Of a stretch of 64,000 nt of DNA, positions 1-8,530 are shown piece after piece. The stretch lies in NCBI GenBank assembly GCA_023397505.1, contig JAEWUC010000005.1:1-64000 (forward strand). Direction: 5' to 3'. Both the position numbers and the translations under genes were made by a program. The notes below the pieces were generated by a model. It searched no databases. It was not told where the DNA came from and saw only the letters and a list, made by a program, of their open reading frames with translations. Source of the DNA: Bacteroidota bacterium. Its GTDB lineage: Bacteria; Bacteroidota; Ignavibacteria; Ignavibacteriales; Melioribacteraceae. The number at the start of each line of letters is the position of its first letter. The stretch's first letter is position 1.

Positions 1-105
1 AAATTCTATCGAACTTGAATCCGGTGCGCTTATTCCTTTTTTACATGAATAGATTATAAATGAGATCATCAGAATAATTGTAAAACAGAATATTTTACTA
101 TTCAT
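1..105 (-). CDS. Putative lipoprotein, N-terminal part (cut by window edge)
   Basis: A 35-codon open frame starts with ATG at 105 and runs off the window. The start lies just inside the cassette after attC1 and has a GAGAG purine run upstream as a possible ribosome binding site. The translated N-terminus has a lysine, a hydrophobic stretch of about 14 residues and a lipobox ending in Cys21 (Ile-Tyr-Ser-Cys) followed by two lysines. It therefore looks like a lipoprotein exported and lipidated in the cell envelope. Nothing of the mature domain is visible, so no function can be given. It is the first gene of the ninth cassette. Confidence 0.6.
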   Translation of the reverse strand, partial: MNSKIFCFTIILMISFIIYSCKKGISAPDSSSIEF

Positions 106-117
106 TTTTCTCTCGCT

Positions 118-342
118 ATATAACGGCGTTGCGGGTAACTTGCCGCCCAAAACAACTATGCCGTAATTTTAACTAACGTTTATAATTTAGCAGACGGTGC
201 GTAACTTTAATTGTACGCACCGGCTGCACCTAATTTACATTTTGCACAACACTTAAAAGCAATGCTTACTAAAAAGAACAAATTATAAAACCACACAAAT
301 GCCGCAATTAAAACGCGGTCAATGTTGACCCGCTGGTTATAT
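118..342 (-). repeat. attC1 (integron recombination site)
   Basis: Minus-strand R'' box at 336-342 and R' box at 118-124 (GTTATAT). The inner arms pair: GCGGGTAAC at the left with GTTGACCCGC at the right, with the bulged G, and then TTGCCGC with GCGGTCAA, with a bulged T between. At 225 bp it is the longest of the eight sites; the extra length is in the loop region. It ends cassette A. Confidence 0.88.
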
Positions 343-344
343 GT

Positions 345-842
345 TTAAAAACTTTGACCAATACCAATTCCAAACCAAGATATAATTTTATTTTCAGAAT
401 CCCATAATGGTGTGTATGATAAATCTAATTGGAAACCTCCATCATAAGGAGAATATCTAATCCCTATTTTTGTTGCCAAAAGGATAGCATTGCCCTCATG
501 CAGACTTCCAGTAAAACCTAATCCTAAATTTAGACCAAAACTACTTTGTTGACTCACTCGTAAAAAATATTGTGCCATAATATTATAAAGTGGGAAAAAC
601 GACCAGTCTTTATCATTACTTTTAGAACTTTTAGAAATTGGCAAAACACAAAAGCCAAGCCCAGCTTTTGCTACAAGATTATTAATAATAACTCTTTCAT
701 AATTAATTGAAAACACTACACTGTTACCCCCAAGTTCTGCGTATACTGAATTTCTAGAAGACAGTGAATCTTGAGCCATAGAATTACTGCTAACATAAAA
801 TAGTATACTAAATAACAATAAGTGATAATGATTGTAATTCAC
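345..842 (-). CDS. Cassette protein, small outer-membrane beta-barrel candidate
   Basis: About 165 residues. I place the start at GTG 842 because GGAG lies six bases upstream (849-852); a TTG at 854 in the same frame has no ribosome binding site. The N-terminus has a hydrophobic signal segment ending near Ser-Met-Ala-Gln. The rest alternates polar and hydrophobic residues with many Gly and aromatic residues and ends in Phe (Gly-Gln-Ser-Phe), as outer-membrane beta-barrels often do. It is alone in cassette A, and its stop codon lies two bases from the R'' box of attC1. I do not recognise a family; an outer-membrane location is inferred. No enzyme motif is visible. Confidence 0.7.
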   Translation of the reverse strand: MNYNHYHLLLFSILFYVSSNSMAQDSLSSRNSVYAELGGNSVVFSINYERVIINNLVAKAGLGFCVLPISKSSKSNDKDWSFFPLYNIMAQYFLRVSQQSSFGLNLGLGFTGSLHEGNAILLATKIGIRYSPYDGGFQLDLSYTPLWDSENKIISWFGIGIGQSF

Positions 843-857
843 TGTTTTCTCCAAAAC

Positions 858-1048
858 ATATAACGGTGTTGCAATTAAAGCGCCGCCAAAAACAACAATG
901 CTACAATTACAAACTACCTTTTTTGTTTTAAATCTATTTTGTTAACTCATCCTACTTTGCACAACAAACTAACTTTGAAAACGAATGTCGATAATCTCAT
1001 CAAAAGACCGCATCGAAGATAGCGGTCGCTTTGAATTGCGGGTTATAC
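858..1048 (-). repeat. attC2
   Basis: R' box at 858-864, R'' box at 1042-1048. The inner arms GCAATTAAAGCG and CGCTTTGAATTGC pair completely with one bulged G on the plus strand; a bulged T sits between CGC and GCGG. Length 191 bp. It ends cassette B. Confidence 0.9.
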
Positions 1049-1609
1049 CACATTTTTTCTCATAATACTTTTTGAATAAATGACAATTTCTTCCTTGAAT
1101 AATTCAATACTTTTATGAAAAGATAACTGAGCTTCTGTAAATGGTTTTAAGAATAACTCTCCGTCAATATCTCCTTGCTTATATCGTTCTTTATGCGCAA
1201 AAATGATTTTATTTATTGTGGCTCTTTTCTCAATTATTGATGAATACTTATCCTTGAGGTCATCAAAGTATAAGTTAAGTAATAACTCTATCTTCTTAAA
1301 ATCATATTTATTCTCCTTTTCATACTTTATTACTAGATCCAGTGCATCATTATAAGTTAATTCACCTCGCATTACGGACATAAGAGGAATGTGATAAGAA
1401 CCAAATGAAGAAGCCCATTTTTCAACGAGAAAGTATAGTTCCTCTAACTTGTTTTTTAAATCCTTCTGTTCTTGGTAATCATATTCAACTCGTAATTGCA
1501 AAAGCATTTTCTTAATTGCCATTTTATGCGCTAAATATGAACTAATCAAAGTAACAGATGCTGTTATGGCTGCAGTTACAATTCCAATTAATAATTCATT
1601 ACTAATCAT
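1043..1609 (-). CDS. Cassette protein with N-terminal membrane anchor
   Basis: 188 residues if translation starts at ATG 1609, 25 bases inside the cassette. A longer frame to 1666 would run through the attC site and is unlikely. Residues 5-27 form one hydrophobic segment rich in Ile, Ala and Thr, followed by a positively charged stretch, so the C-terminal domain is probably cytoplasmic. That domain is helical, rich in Lys and Glu, with coiled-coil-like segments. I do not recognise the family. The TAA stop codon (1043-1045) lies inside the R'' box of attC2, so the recombination site supplies the end of the gene. No ribosome binding site is visible. Confidence 0.68.
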   Translation of the reverse strand: MISNELLIGIVTAAITASVTLISSYLAHKMAIKKMLLQLRVEYDYQEQKDLKNKLEELYFLVEKWASSFGSYHIPLMSVMRGELTYNDALDLVIKYEKENKYDFKKIELLLNLYFDDLKDKYSSIIEKRATINKIIFAHKERYKQGDIDGELFLKPFTEAQLSFHKSIELFKEEIVIYSKSIMRKNVV

Positions 1610-1628
1610 ATAATTACAATATTTTGTG

Positions 1629-1848
1629 GTATAACGGCGTTGCAAATAACCCGCCGCCCAAAACAACTATATTTTTTTATTATTAAAAAATGTTTTCACG
1701 TGTAGCCTTGCTTATCTTTCCTCGCAAGCAAGGCGGAACTAACTTTACAACATATACTACTTTAAAGAGCAACTTTTATAAAACACAAAACTTAGGAACA
1801 GCAACTTTCCCGCTTGCCCTCGCGGGCGGGTTGATTTGCTGGTTATAC
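1629..1848 (-). repeat. attC3
   Basis: R' box at 1629-1635, R'' box at 1842-1848. Arms GCAAATAACCCGCC and GGCGGGTTGATTTGC pair with the usual bulged G. Length 220 bp. The loop region has a CTTGC-rich stretch at 1705-1735 not seen in the other sites. A short plus-strand open frame across it is only a by-product. Confidence 0.88.
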
Positions 1849-2856
1849 GTTTTCTTTAAAAACATTTTCCCTATGATATTCAAGATACTTGTGGTGGAAA
1901 GGTGTAAATCCAATGATGTTTGAACTAGAATCTATTCCTAATAATTTTAAATCTTCGTCAACAGATTTGGATATTTTAACATTACCATTATTTTCAAATG
2001 TTATGTAACCATAGTCAAAGGCTTTATCAATATTTGGTGAAAGTAGAATCCCATTATACACATCTAATCTTTCTCTGTCGTTGCTCACATTCCAAGGTTT
2101 AATATGTCCAGCGGTTAGAAGAATTCGTGAACCAGTTATAGCACATTTACTTTTCCAAAATAATTTCAACTTATCTTGAAACGATTTTTGACCAACCCGA
2201 CCTAAAATAATATCTTCCTTCTTCGTATTTAGTATAGTCGTATCTTGAACAACATCTATCAATTCATTTTTTCTTTGTTCATCCAATTCCTCTAAATAAA
2301 CCAGCATGTTTAAGTAGCGATCAACAAGAACTTGAATATTATCTTGATCGATTTCATATTCGCTTGTTCCAATTAGCTTTGAGAGACCTTCAATTCGATC
2401 TTCGATTGCAGAATAGAGAGCACCTATTTCGCCAAGTTTATTACAAGAAAATCTTCTTAATCCTATTTGATTATCTAATGTAGGATAAGATGATTGCCAA
2501 ACTGGAATACGCACACCATTTCTTTGTTTAGCCATGGACCGAGTAACCCCCAAAATACCCGATTTATTATTCTTTGGAAGTGTCAATTTTATTTTATGAA
2601 CATTTTCACTACTATGCTTGAACTCAGAAATTGGTCCAATTTCTTTTTCTAGTTTTGAAATTAGATTATCACGGTACATTATTGTTTTTTTCAAACCCTC
2701 TTCTTTCGATGAGAATTTTGAATCACGAAAAAATTTTGTGTATTGTTTACCATACCAAGCCAGACGGACTTGCCAGCCATGATTTTCATGGTATCCATCT
2801 TTTTGATATTGATCAATTCTATAAATATTTTTTAAATCTGATGATTTTTTTAACAT
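1843..2856 (-). CDS. HNH endonuclease with AP2-like DNA-binding repeats
   Basis: 337 residues from ATG 2856, nine bases after the R' box; a longer frame to 2943 runs through attC4. The C-terminal part, residues about 230-300, is an HNH nuclease of the restriction-enzyme-associated type: Cys238, the Ala-Gly-His-Ile-Lys-Pro-Trp block with His251, Asn268-Gly, and Asp277-Lys-Ala-Phe-Asp. Residues about 25-64 and 102-154 look like two AP2/integrase-type DNA-binding domains (Trp-x-Val-x-Leu, a basic Lys-x-Phe strand, then a helix). It should cut or nick DNA. A role in defence is inferred from the nuclease and integron setting; no methyltransferase is present. The stop codon lies in the R'' box of attC3. 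Confidence 0.85.
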   Translation of the reverse strand: MLKKSSDLKNIYRIDQYQKDGYHENHGWQVRLAWYGKQYTKFFRDSKFSSKEEGLKKTIMYRDNLISKLEKEIGPISEFKHSSENVHKIKLTLPKNNKSGILGVTRSMAKQRNGVRIPVWQSSYPTLDNQIGLRRFSCNKLGEIGALYSAIEDRIEGLSKLIGTSEYEIDQDNIQVLVDRYLNMLVYLEELDEQRKNELIDVVQDTTILNTKKEDIILGRVGQKSFQDKLKLFWKSKCAITGSRILLTAGHIKPWNVSNDRERLDVYNGILLSPNIDKAFDYGYITFENNGNVKISKSVDEDLKLLGIDSSSNIIGFTPFHHKYLEYHRENVFKENV

Positions 2857-2864
2857 ATTCAAAC

Positions 2865-3052
2865 GTATAACGGCGTTGCCGCTAAGCCGCCGCCCAGAAC
2901 AGCGATGCCGAACTGAAAAGCTACTGCCAATAATCTTTAACAATTTTATTTAATAGAACAACCTTACATTCAATGCTTACTTTTTTCACCAAGCCCGAAA
3001 ACTTGAACAATGCCGCTTTGAAAACGCGGTCGGGTGGAAAAGCTGGTTATAC
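2865..3052 (-). repeat. attC4, with poorly paired arms
   Basis: R' box at 2865-2871, R'' box at 3046-3052, length 188 bp. Overall sequence matches the other sites, but the inner arms GCCGCTAAGCCGCC and GCGGTCGGGTGGAAAAGC pair badly outside the CCGC/GCGG block. The site may be diverged or assembled from two different cassettes. Confidence 0.82.
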
Positions 3053-3796
3053 CTTCTTTAATAATTTTCTCAATTCTTGTTGATATAATTTTTCATCATC
3101 ATATTTGTTACGACCAAATAATTCCGGATTTAAGTTATGTTCTTGAACATACTTTAACCAAAGAATGAACTTGAATACATTCTTGTCAGCAACAAACCAT
3201 TCATTTCTAATTTTATAATTTGACAGTTCTGTTTTAATCAATTTGTCCCAAGCGGTTCTTGCTGGACATTGATAAATTAATTTCAACTTACTTGATGAAC
3301 CAGTTTGTAGATTCTTAATGCGTTTGGTTACTCCGACTGACCGACCGACTTTTATAGAATTATTTTTATCATCATATAAAAAGTAAATATTCGTAGTGAT
3401 TCCATCATATTTGTTTAATGCCTCATCAAGTTCTTTCCTAAGTGGTTCTAGAAAAAACTCTTCTCCATTTATTTCAGCTTCTCTATATTTTCTAACAATA
3501 TTCACGATTTCGTATGCTGCATCATCTGTTTGTGTTTTTTGTCTGACCGCTTTAAGAGAACCGGCAATCCAAGTGCTACCTATGGATTCATTATCTGTAT
3601 GAAATATGCCACCACCAGAAATTGCAGGCGATTTCTCATTTGACAGGAATAATAATAATTCAAGAATATCGACACCCCAATCCTTAGTGTGTTTGCGAAT
3701 TATCTTCTTTAGATATTTGTTGGCTAGTTCATAAAATTTTGCTTCTTCTATGATAGTGCCAGGTAAAATTATTTTTTTATCGTTCTTATTTTGCAT
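3047..3796 (-). CDS. GIY-YIG-superfamily (T5orf172/MUG113-like) cassette protein
   Basis: 249 residues from ATG 3796, seventeen bases inside the cassette; a longer frame to 3916 runs through attC5. The C-terminal domain, residues about 136-212, resembles the GIY-YIG-related T5orf172/MUG113 group: Ile-Tyr-Phe-Leu-Tyr, then Lys149-Val-Gly-Arg-Ser, Arg159-Ile, Leu163-Gln-Thr-Gly, and Glu199-Trp-Phe. The N-terminal 130 residues are helical and unfamiliar. Members of this group are found in phage and mobile-element proteins and may act on DNA. The stop codon is in the R'' box of attC4. It sits beside the HNH cassette, which hints at a nuclease-rich stretch. Confidence 0.72.
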   Translation of the reverse strand: MQNKNDKKIILPGTIIEEAKFYELANKYLKKIIRKHTKDWGVDILELLLFLSNEKSPAISGGGIFHTDNESIGSTWIAGSLKAVRQKTQTDDAAYEIVNIVRKYREAEINGEEFFLEPLRKELDEALNKYDGITTNIYFLYDDKNNSIKVGRSVGVTKRIKNLQTGSSSKLKLIYQCPARTAWDKLIKTELSNYKIRNEWFVADKNVFKFILWLKYVQEHNLNPELFGRNKYDDEKLYQQELRKLLKKV

Positions 3797-3807
3797 AATA
3801 ACTGAAG

Positions 3808-3996
3808 GTATAACGGCGTTGCCGCTAACCGGCAGCCCAGAACAGCAATGCCGAATAGAAGCAACTACTTTTATTAATAAAAAATGTTTCTTAGAACAAA
3901 CTACTTTAAAGAGCAACTTACCTTTACAAACTCAACTTATTAATTACATATATGCCGCACTGAAAAACGCTGTCCGTGTTGAGCGGCGGGTTAGGC
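3808..3996 (-). repeat. attC5
   Basis: R' box at 3808-3814 and R'' box at 3990-3996 (GTTAGGC on the plus strand, the canonical RYYYAAC on the minus strand). Arms GCCGCTAAC and GTTGAGCGGC pair with the bulged G, and CGG/CCG continue with a bulged T. Length 189 bp. Confidence 0.9.
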
Positions 3997-4008
3997 AACC
4001 ACTTACAA

Positions 4009-4509
4009 CTATTCATTTAATGTTCTTATAAATAGTTCTCTATGATTACCAACTATTTGTAATGTTCTAAGTATAGGATATTTTTCTGGGACTATGTTTG
4101 ACATATATGAAATAGTTTTAAGTCTATTAATAATGTTTGCAATAAAATGTTCAACAAAAATTACTTGTCCACTACCAATTTCAGTATGTGTATTTCTACT
4201 TCCGACAATTAATACAACTATCTTTTCAATGTTATCCGGCAAATTTAGACCACTAAACAAATCCCTTATATATCTTGTGCCAATTCTAAATTTTTTTGTG
4301 AATCTTTCTTCCCGTTTTGACCAAGAATGTGCATCAGTTGAAGTTTCAATATGTACTAAATGATTTGTTTGTGGATGAAAAGCAATTACATCAAGTTCAC
4401 CTTCGTGTCCTCCTCTCGGTAATCTACCGACTTTGTCATTTCTTCGTATAATATAACCATTATATTCATACCATTCGGCAACTAATTCTTCAAGAAAATT
4501 TACTTGCAT
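4009..4509 (-). CDS. Putative PD-(D/E)xK nuclease-like cassette protein
   Basis: 166 residues from ATG 4509, which has AGAGG eight bases upstream; an upstream ATG at 4539 has none. Residues 37-58 show Gly-Glu-Leu-Asp40-Val-Ile-Ala, a short turn, then Val-His-Ile-Glu55-Thr-Ser. This pattern of an acidic residue followed by a strand with another acidic residue resembles the PD-(D/E)xK nuclease core, but the usual Lys after the Glu is Ser or Thr, so activity is uncertain. It shares a two-gene cassette with the lipoprotein upstream; the 117-base gap between them has no attC site. The function is unknown. Confidence 0.68.
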   Translation of the reverse strand: MQVNFLEELVAEWYEYNGYIIRRNDKVGRLPRGGHEGELDVIAFHPQTNHLVHIETSTDAHSWSKREERFTKKFRIGTRYIRDLFSGLNLPDNIEKIVVLIVGSRNTHTEIGSGQVIFVEHFIANIINRLKTISYMSNIVPEKYPILRTLQIVGNHRELFIRTLNE

Positions 4510-4626
4510 TTTATAACCTCTATATATTTTTAACAACAAAAATTATCTTTAATAAGTACAATACTGATAGATAAATAGATATAATTAATGGTAATTCGAT
4601 ATTTTACAAATATTACAGTCATGTAA

Positions 4627-5253
4627 TTACCACTTCAATAACTCTTCGCCACTCGACATGAATATTTTGTTTTTCTTTTTATCAAGTCGAAATTGTACAT
4701 CAACATTATTTCTAGTCATGACCAATGTATTGTCATAGACTTGATAACTTCCTTCATACCAATTATTTAGCATATAAAATCTACAACTATTTGATGGGTT
4801 AATAGTTAATCGAAATTCAACTTCACTATTTTTAGATGTACTCCAAGTTCCGATAAGCCAATCTTCTACTGAAGTATTGCCAACAATATTATTAGTGAGT
4901 CCTAAAAGAAGTGAAGCATCATTATCCAACGGGTTGATTGTCGCTGTTTCAATATCCACCGCCCATTGAATTCTCTTATCTTCATAACCATCCCTTAATT
5001 CAAGCGTAACTTTGTATAAATTATTTGATATTTTTTCCGACAGCCATCCTTGGATTTCAAATATTCTACCAGATGCTCTCATAACATCAGAAGTAGTTCT
5101 AAGAGCATTTATTAATTTAATTGGAGTTTCGGAACTAGAATAATTCTGAACTATCGAAATAGATTTTTCCTTATTTAATTTTTCATTCTCTGCATTTTGA
5201 CAACTAGAAAGAACAAAAAATATAATTACCAACAGAAAAATATTTTTTGTCAT
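4627..5253 (-). CDS. Cassette lipoprotein of unknown function
   Basis: 208 residues with a type II signal peptide: two polar residues, a hydrophobic stretch, and a lipobox Leu-Ser-Ser-Cys18. The mature part has a beta-rich C-terminal half (Gly-Thr-Trp-Ser, Leu-Val-Met-Thr-Arg, Gln-Phe-Arg-Leu) that resembles small lipocalin-like or DUF-type lipid-anchored domains, but I cannot assign a family. A seven-codon frame (5273-5250) carries an AAGGA motif and overlaps the gene start as ATGA, so translation may be coupled. It is the first gene of cassette E, with the nuclease-like gene behind it. Confidence 0.7.
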   Translation of the reverse strand: MTKNIFLLVIIFFVLSSCQNAENEKLNKEKSISIVQNYSSSETPIKLINALRTTSDVMRASGRIFEIQGWLSEKISNNLYKVTLELRDGYEDKRIQWAVDIETATINPLDNDASLLLGLTNNIVGNTSVEDWLIGTWSTSKNSEVEFRLTINPSNSCRFYMLNNWYEGSYQVYDNTLVMTRNNVDVQFRLDKKKNKIFMSSGEELLKW

Positions 5254-5296
5254 TTTGATTTATCCTTTTTCATTGAAATTAAATAATGTTTTTGTT

Positions 5297-5482
5297 GCCT
5301 AACGGCGTTGTTTTTAAGCCGCCGCCTAACACAACAATGCAGCTTTGAAAAACTCTGTCGATGATTATTTATAAATTAATTTTACCACTACACTCAAAAA
5401 ACAACAAACTATTACAACGCAACATTGTAACAGCACAAATGCCGAACAGTTTAAAGCGGTCGGCTTGTAAAACTGGTTATAC
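5297..5482 (-). repeat. attC6
   Basis: R' box at 5297-5303 (GCCTAAC), R'' box at 5476-5482. Arms GTTTTTAAGCCG and CGGCTTGTAAAAC pair with the bulged G, then CCGC/GCGG with a bulged T. Length 186 bp. It ends the largest cassette, F. Confidence 0.9.
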
Positions 5483-5542
5483 TTACGCCCTTAAATACAG
5501 GAGGCAGAACTAAAAATAATTCTGCCTTCATAAAACTACAGA

Positions 5543-8107
5543 TCATTTCATCAGCAACATCTTCTTGTATATTCTCTGGTTATTGAAGACTATGCTGTAA
5601 AAATAAATTCCACTCGCTGCATCTTTACCATTCCAAATAACGCTGTGTTTACCCGATTTATTATATCCATCATATAATGTCGCTACTTCTCTTCCCAAAA
5701 TATCAATTATCTTGATACTTACTTTACCATCTTCAGGCAAGGTATAATTAATTGTAGTCGTAGGATTAAAAGGATTCGGGTAATTACTACTGCTTAATTC
5801 AGACATATTTTTCCCGGTACTTGAAATTTTAGGCGATTCATCTTCTACTTTCTTGCCCATGTTTCTTAACTGTTGTTTTGCATGCTTTGCTATTGCGTTA
5901 TCGGGATAGCTACTTAGCATTCCTTCGTAAATCTTTGAAGCTTCTTCCTTTTGTTCTAACGAATACTCAAAGAGAAGTCCTTTTGAAAAAAGCACTTCGC
6001 AAATTAAATCTTCGTCAGACTTTTCGGTATCCAATATATTATCTGCCATTTTTACTGCACTGCTATAATCTTTCTTGTTGGCATAATAATCTATTAAATG
6101 CCGTTCTGCTCTATTATGAAGGTTGATTAAATCTTTGTTGCCGATTATTTCATATAGAAAAGCTTTCATCCCTTCGTAATCATTAAACTGTTTATAGGCA
6201 TGCACAGCAAGACTAAGTACTGCGGGTACAAACTCCGATGATTCTTTTGAAGTAATAAATGATTTACATTCATCTATAAGTTTAGAAAAATCTTGGGAAT
6301 AATTTACTTTATACTCTCCGGCTGCTATCTTCCGGCTTATTTCGTGGTAAAGGGTATTAATTGATTGGAACTTATCCGAAGGAATATCTTTGTTAACATC
6401 TGTCAATGATTGAGTCGGGGCTGACCTTTTAAGCAAGCCGCAAGTTGAATATGAACTCCACGATACATTACCGTATGTTGTTTGGTTCGGATTACCGCTG
6501 AATGTCGGGCCATTGCTACAAGTGACATATGATGTTCCATCCGTAGAAATATCCATATCGTTGGTACAGAAATACGGTTGATTCATTGTGAAGTTGGAAC
6601 CGTTATAAAAGACCAATGCAAGCTCGTTATTCTCAAAACTCATTCCATTAATTGGATAGAATAGACCGGTGCAGTTGCTAAGACTCGCTCCGTAACCATA
6701 AGGTGTGTTACTTAAGGTAATGTCTCCTAAACTAACATATGAACTGTTATAGGCGAAGAAACTTCCTTCGGCTTCTTCCGAATACGGCACTATCACCACT
6801 TCTTCAATATGGGGCTGCACGCTGTTGCTTAGTCCCAAATAGTTGGTTACCAGTACAGTCACATCAGCTCCATTTGAATTAACAATACTTATACCTTCGA
6901 CAAATGAGTAGTAACCCGTTACACCGCTAACAATAATACCTGGCTTGTTGTTTATAGTAACATTTTCATCGAAATAACCGCTTTGTATATAAACATGATT
7001 ATTATTATAAGAATTAATTGCTGTTTGAACAGTAGGGAATAATCCATATTGACCGGAATACCCTAATTTTGCTGCAAGTCCGTTTATTGCTGAACCATTT
7101 TCTACCGTAATGCCACCACTCGCAGAAGTAATAGTATTGTTGTTAAGCGTTACTATTGCTGTGGAAGCAATAGTCAGGCTCTTCCCTGTAGCAATCGTTA
7201 CATTTCCTGAAAGATTGACATTATACCATGTGGTATTTACACTAATTGTTCCACTAATATTTGGTGTACCCCCAAGGCTCGGTTTATCTTGAGGAATAAT
7301 TGCTTCTATTCGATTGATTTGTTCACTAGTAAACTCATACATGCATGGGTCGTCAGTATAATTCATAAAATTATGTATCGAATCATATCCATCTTGCTCA
7401 GGGCATGTATCCCTATTAGGAGTACATTGATATGTTGTAGGGTCGATATATGTTTCGGGCGGTGTATCGCTTACATAATCACCGTTTCCAGTACATCCAC
7501 CCTGAAACGGATGATACAAACCAAGATAATGACCTACTTCATGAACACCAGAATCTCCATCATCGTAATCGTACCCACCACCTCCTTCTCCACCACCAGG
7601 CAAGGTAGTGTATCTAAGAACAACTCCATGCATATAGCTATCTTCATCATAATCCCATGGGAATCTAGCCCATCCTAGTGCACTAATATCTGCAGTATAA
7701 ATATTCAATACGTGTTCAGGATCAATCGACAGTCCTTGCTTAACACTAATCTCAAGTTGTGAGGGTGGAGACTGATATTCTAGATTGTAAAACCAATTAT
7801 TATCTCCAGTTCTATCGATACTCATCAATATAAATGAAATGCCATGGTTTGAGTACGCATCATTTAGAACCTCAACCTGATCTTCGATCATTGAATAACT
7901 GATATTCCCTGTACCATCTGTTGCATGTATTACATGAAATGCAACTGGAATTTCAATATCTAAAGAATTTGCTTTTAATAGTGAGTATTTTTGAAGTGAA
8001 TAGGAATCAAAAGACGTAACCGGACATCTTGCAATTTGAGCTTGCATGACCATTGTAGTCAGCAGAATTGAAATCATAATGTACATTACTTGATGAATTG
8101 TTTTCAT
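5543..8107 (-). CDS. Secreted M43-type metalloprotease with type IX sorting domain
   Basis: 854 residues with a signal peptide (residues 1-24). The zinc site is His189-Glu-x-x-His193-x-x-Gly196-x-x-His199 and the methionine turn is at Met248 (His-Asn-Phe-Met-Asn-Tyr), which fits the pappalysin/cytophagalysin M43 family. Residues about 280-540 are beta-rich and repetitive, probably a beta-helix-like region; 590-750 are helical and TPR-like; the last 80 residues are a type IX secretion sorting domain with Asn-Pro-Phe-Asn-Pro and a Lys-Lys-Met-Leu-Leu-Met-Lys end. The protein should be exported and attached to or released from the surface. AAGGAG precedes the start. It lies 15 bases after the lipoprotein gene in the same cassette. 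Confidence 0.9.
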   Translation of the reverse strand: MKTIHQVMYIMISILLTTMVMQAQIARCPVTSFDSYSLQKYSLLKANSLDIEIPVAFHVIHATDGTGNISYSMIEDQVEVLNDAYSNHGISFILMSIDRTGDNNWFYNLEYQSPPSQLEISVKQGLSIDPEHVLNIYTADISALGWARFPWDYDEDSYMHGVVLRYTTLPGGGEGGGGYDYDDGDSGVHEVGHYLGLYHPFQGGCTGNGDYVSDTPPETYIDPTTYQCTPNRDTCPEQDGYDSIHNFMNYTDDPCMYEFTSEQINRIEAIIPQDKPSLGGTPNISGTISVNTTWYNVNLSGNVTIATGKSLTIASTAIVTLNNNTITSASGGITVENGSAINGLAAKLGYSGQYGLFPTVQTAINSYNNNHVYIQSGYFDENVTINNKPGIIVSGVTGYYSFVEGISIVNSNGADVTVLVTNYLGLSNSVQPHIEEVVIVPYSEEAEGSFFAYNSSYVSLGDITLSNTPYGYGASLSNCTGLFYPINGMSFENNELALVFYNGSNFTMNQPYFCTNDMDISTDGTSYVTCSNGPTFSGNPNQTTYGNVSWSSYSTCGLLKRSAPTQSLTDVNKDIPSDKFQSINTLYHEISRKIAAGEYKVNYSQDFSKLIDECKSFITSKESSEFVPAVLSLAVHAYKQFNDYEGMKAFLYEIIGNKDLINLHNRAERHLIDYYANKKDYSSAVKMADNILDTEKSDEDLICEVLFSKGLLFEYSLEQKEEASKIYEGMLSSYPDNAIAKHAKQQLRNMGKKVEDESPKISSTGKNMSELSSSNYPNPFNPTTTINYTLPEDGKVSIKIIDILGREVATLYDGYNKSGKHSVIWNGKDAASGIYFYSIVFNNQRIYKKMLLMK

Positions 8108-8122
8108 TTTTATTTCTCTCCT

Positions 8123-8530
8123 TTACTTCAATAGATCGATTTCTAAAACCTCGATTAATCCACAATTTAATTTCACATCAGAAGGAACAGGTAAAACAAC
8201 TGCGGAGAATTTAATTCGCACTCCGTCTTTTTTAAAGGTATTCGGCAAACATTTAGTTATAAGCTTATTTGGTCCCTCCACTGAACAAAATGGTACATTT
8301 ATCTTGTCAGCATATATTTTATAATTATTAAAACCATCTAAGCAATCATTATGTCCATCCAATCGGATAGTACCTGTACTATGTAGAGTATCGCCAACTT
8401 TGTAAGACAGAGTATTATTATCTGTAATATTTTCGGAGATTATAGCTGAATCACTTTTTTTGCAAGAACTTATAAGAAATGTAAGAACAATAATTAATAA
8501 TACTCGAAAGAATATATTTATGGATTTCAT
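8123..8530 (-). CDS. Small cassette lipoprotein
   Basis: 135 residues with a type II signal peptide and lipobox (Ile-Ser-Ser-Cys23, then two lysines). The start ATG has GGGAG six bases upstream. The mature 112 residues include four cysteines (the Asp-Cys-Leu, Phe-Cys-Ser, Lys-Cys-Leu and Asn-Cys-Gly positions) that could form disulphides and a beta-rich pattern. I do not recognise a family. The gene is fifteen bases upstream of the metalloprotease, so the two are probably co-transcribed; an inhibitor or chaperone role for the protease is possible but unsupported by sequence. Confidence 0.72.
   Translation of the reverse strand: MKSINIFFRVLLIIVLTFLISSCKKSDSAIISENITDNNTLSYKVGDTLHSTGTIRLDGHNDCLDGFNNYKIYADKINVPFCSVEGPNKLITKCLPNTFKKDGVRIKFSAVVLPVPSDVKLNCGLIEVLEIDLLK

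Noticed and set aside
1690..1923. Plus-strand open frame of 77 codons
   Set aside because: It runs across attC3 into the end of the HNH gene on the opposite strand and has no ribosome binding site; a by-product of the attC sequence.
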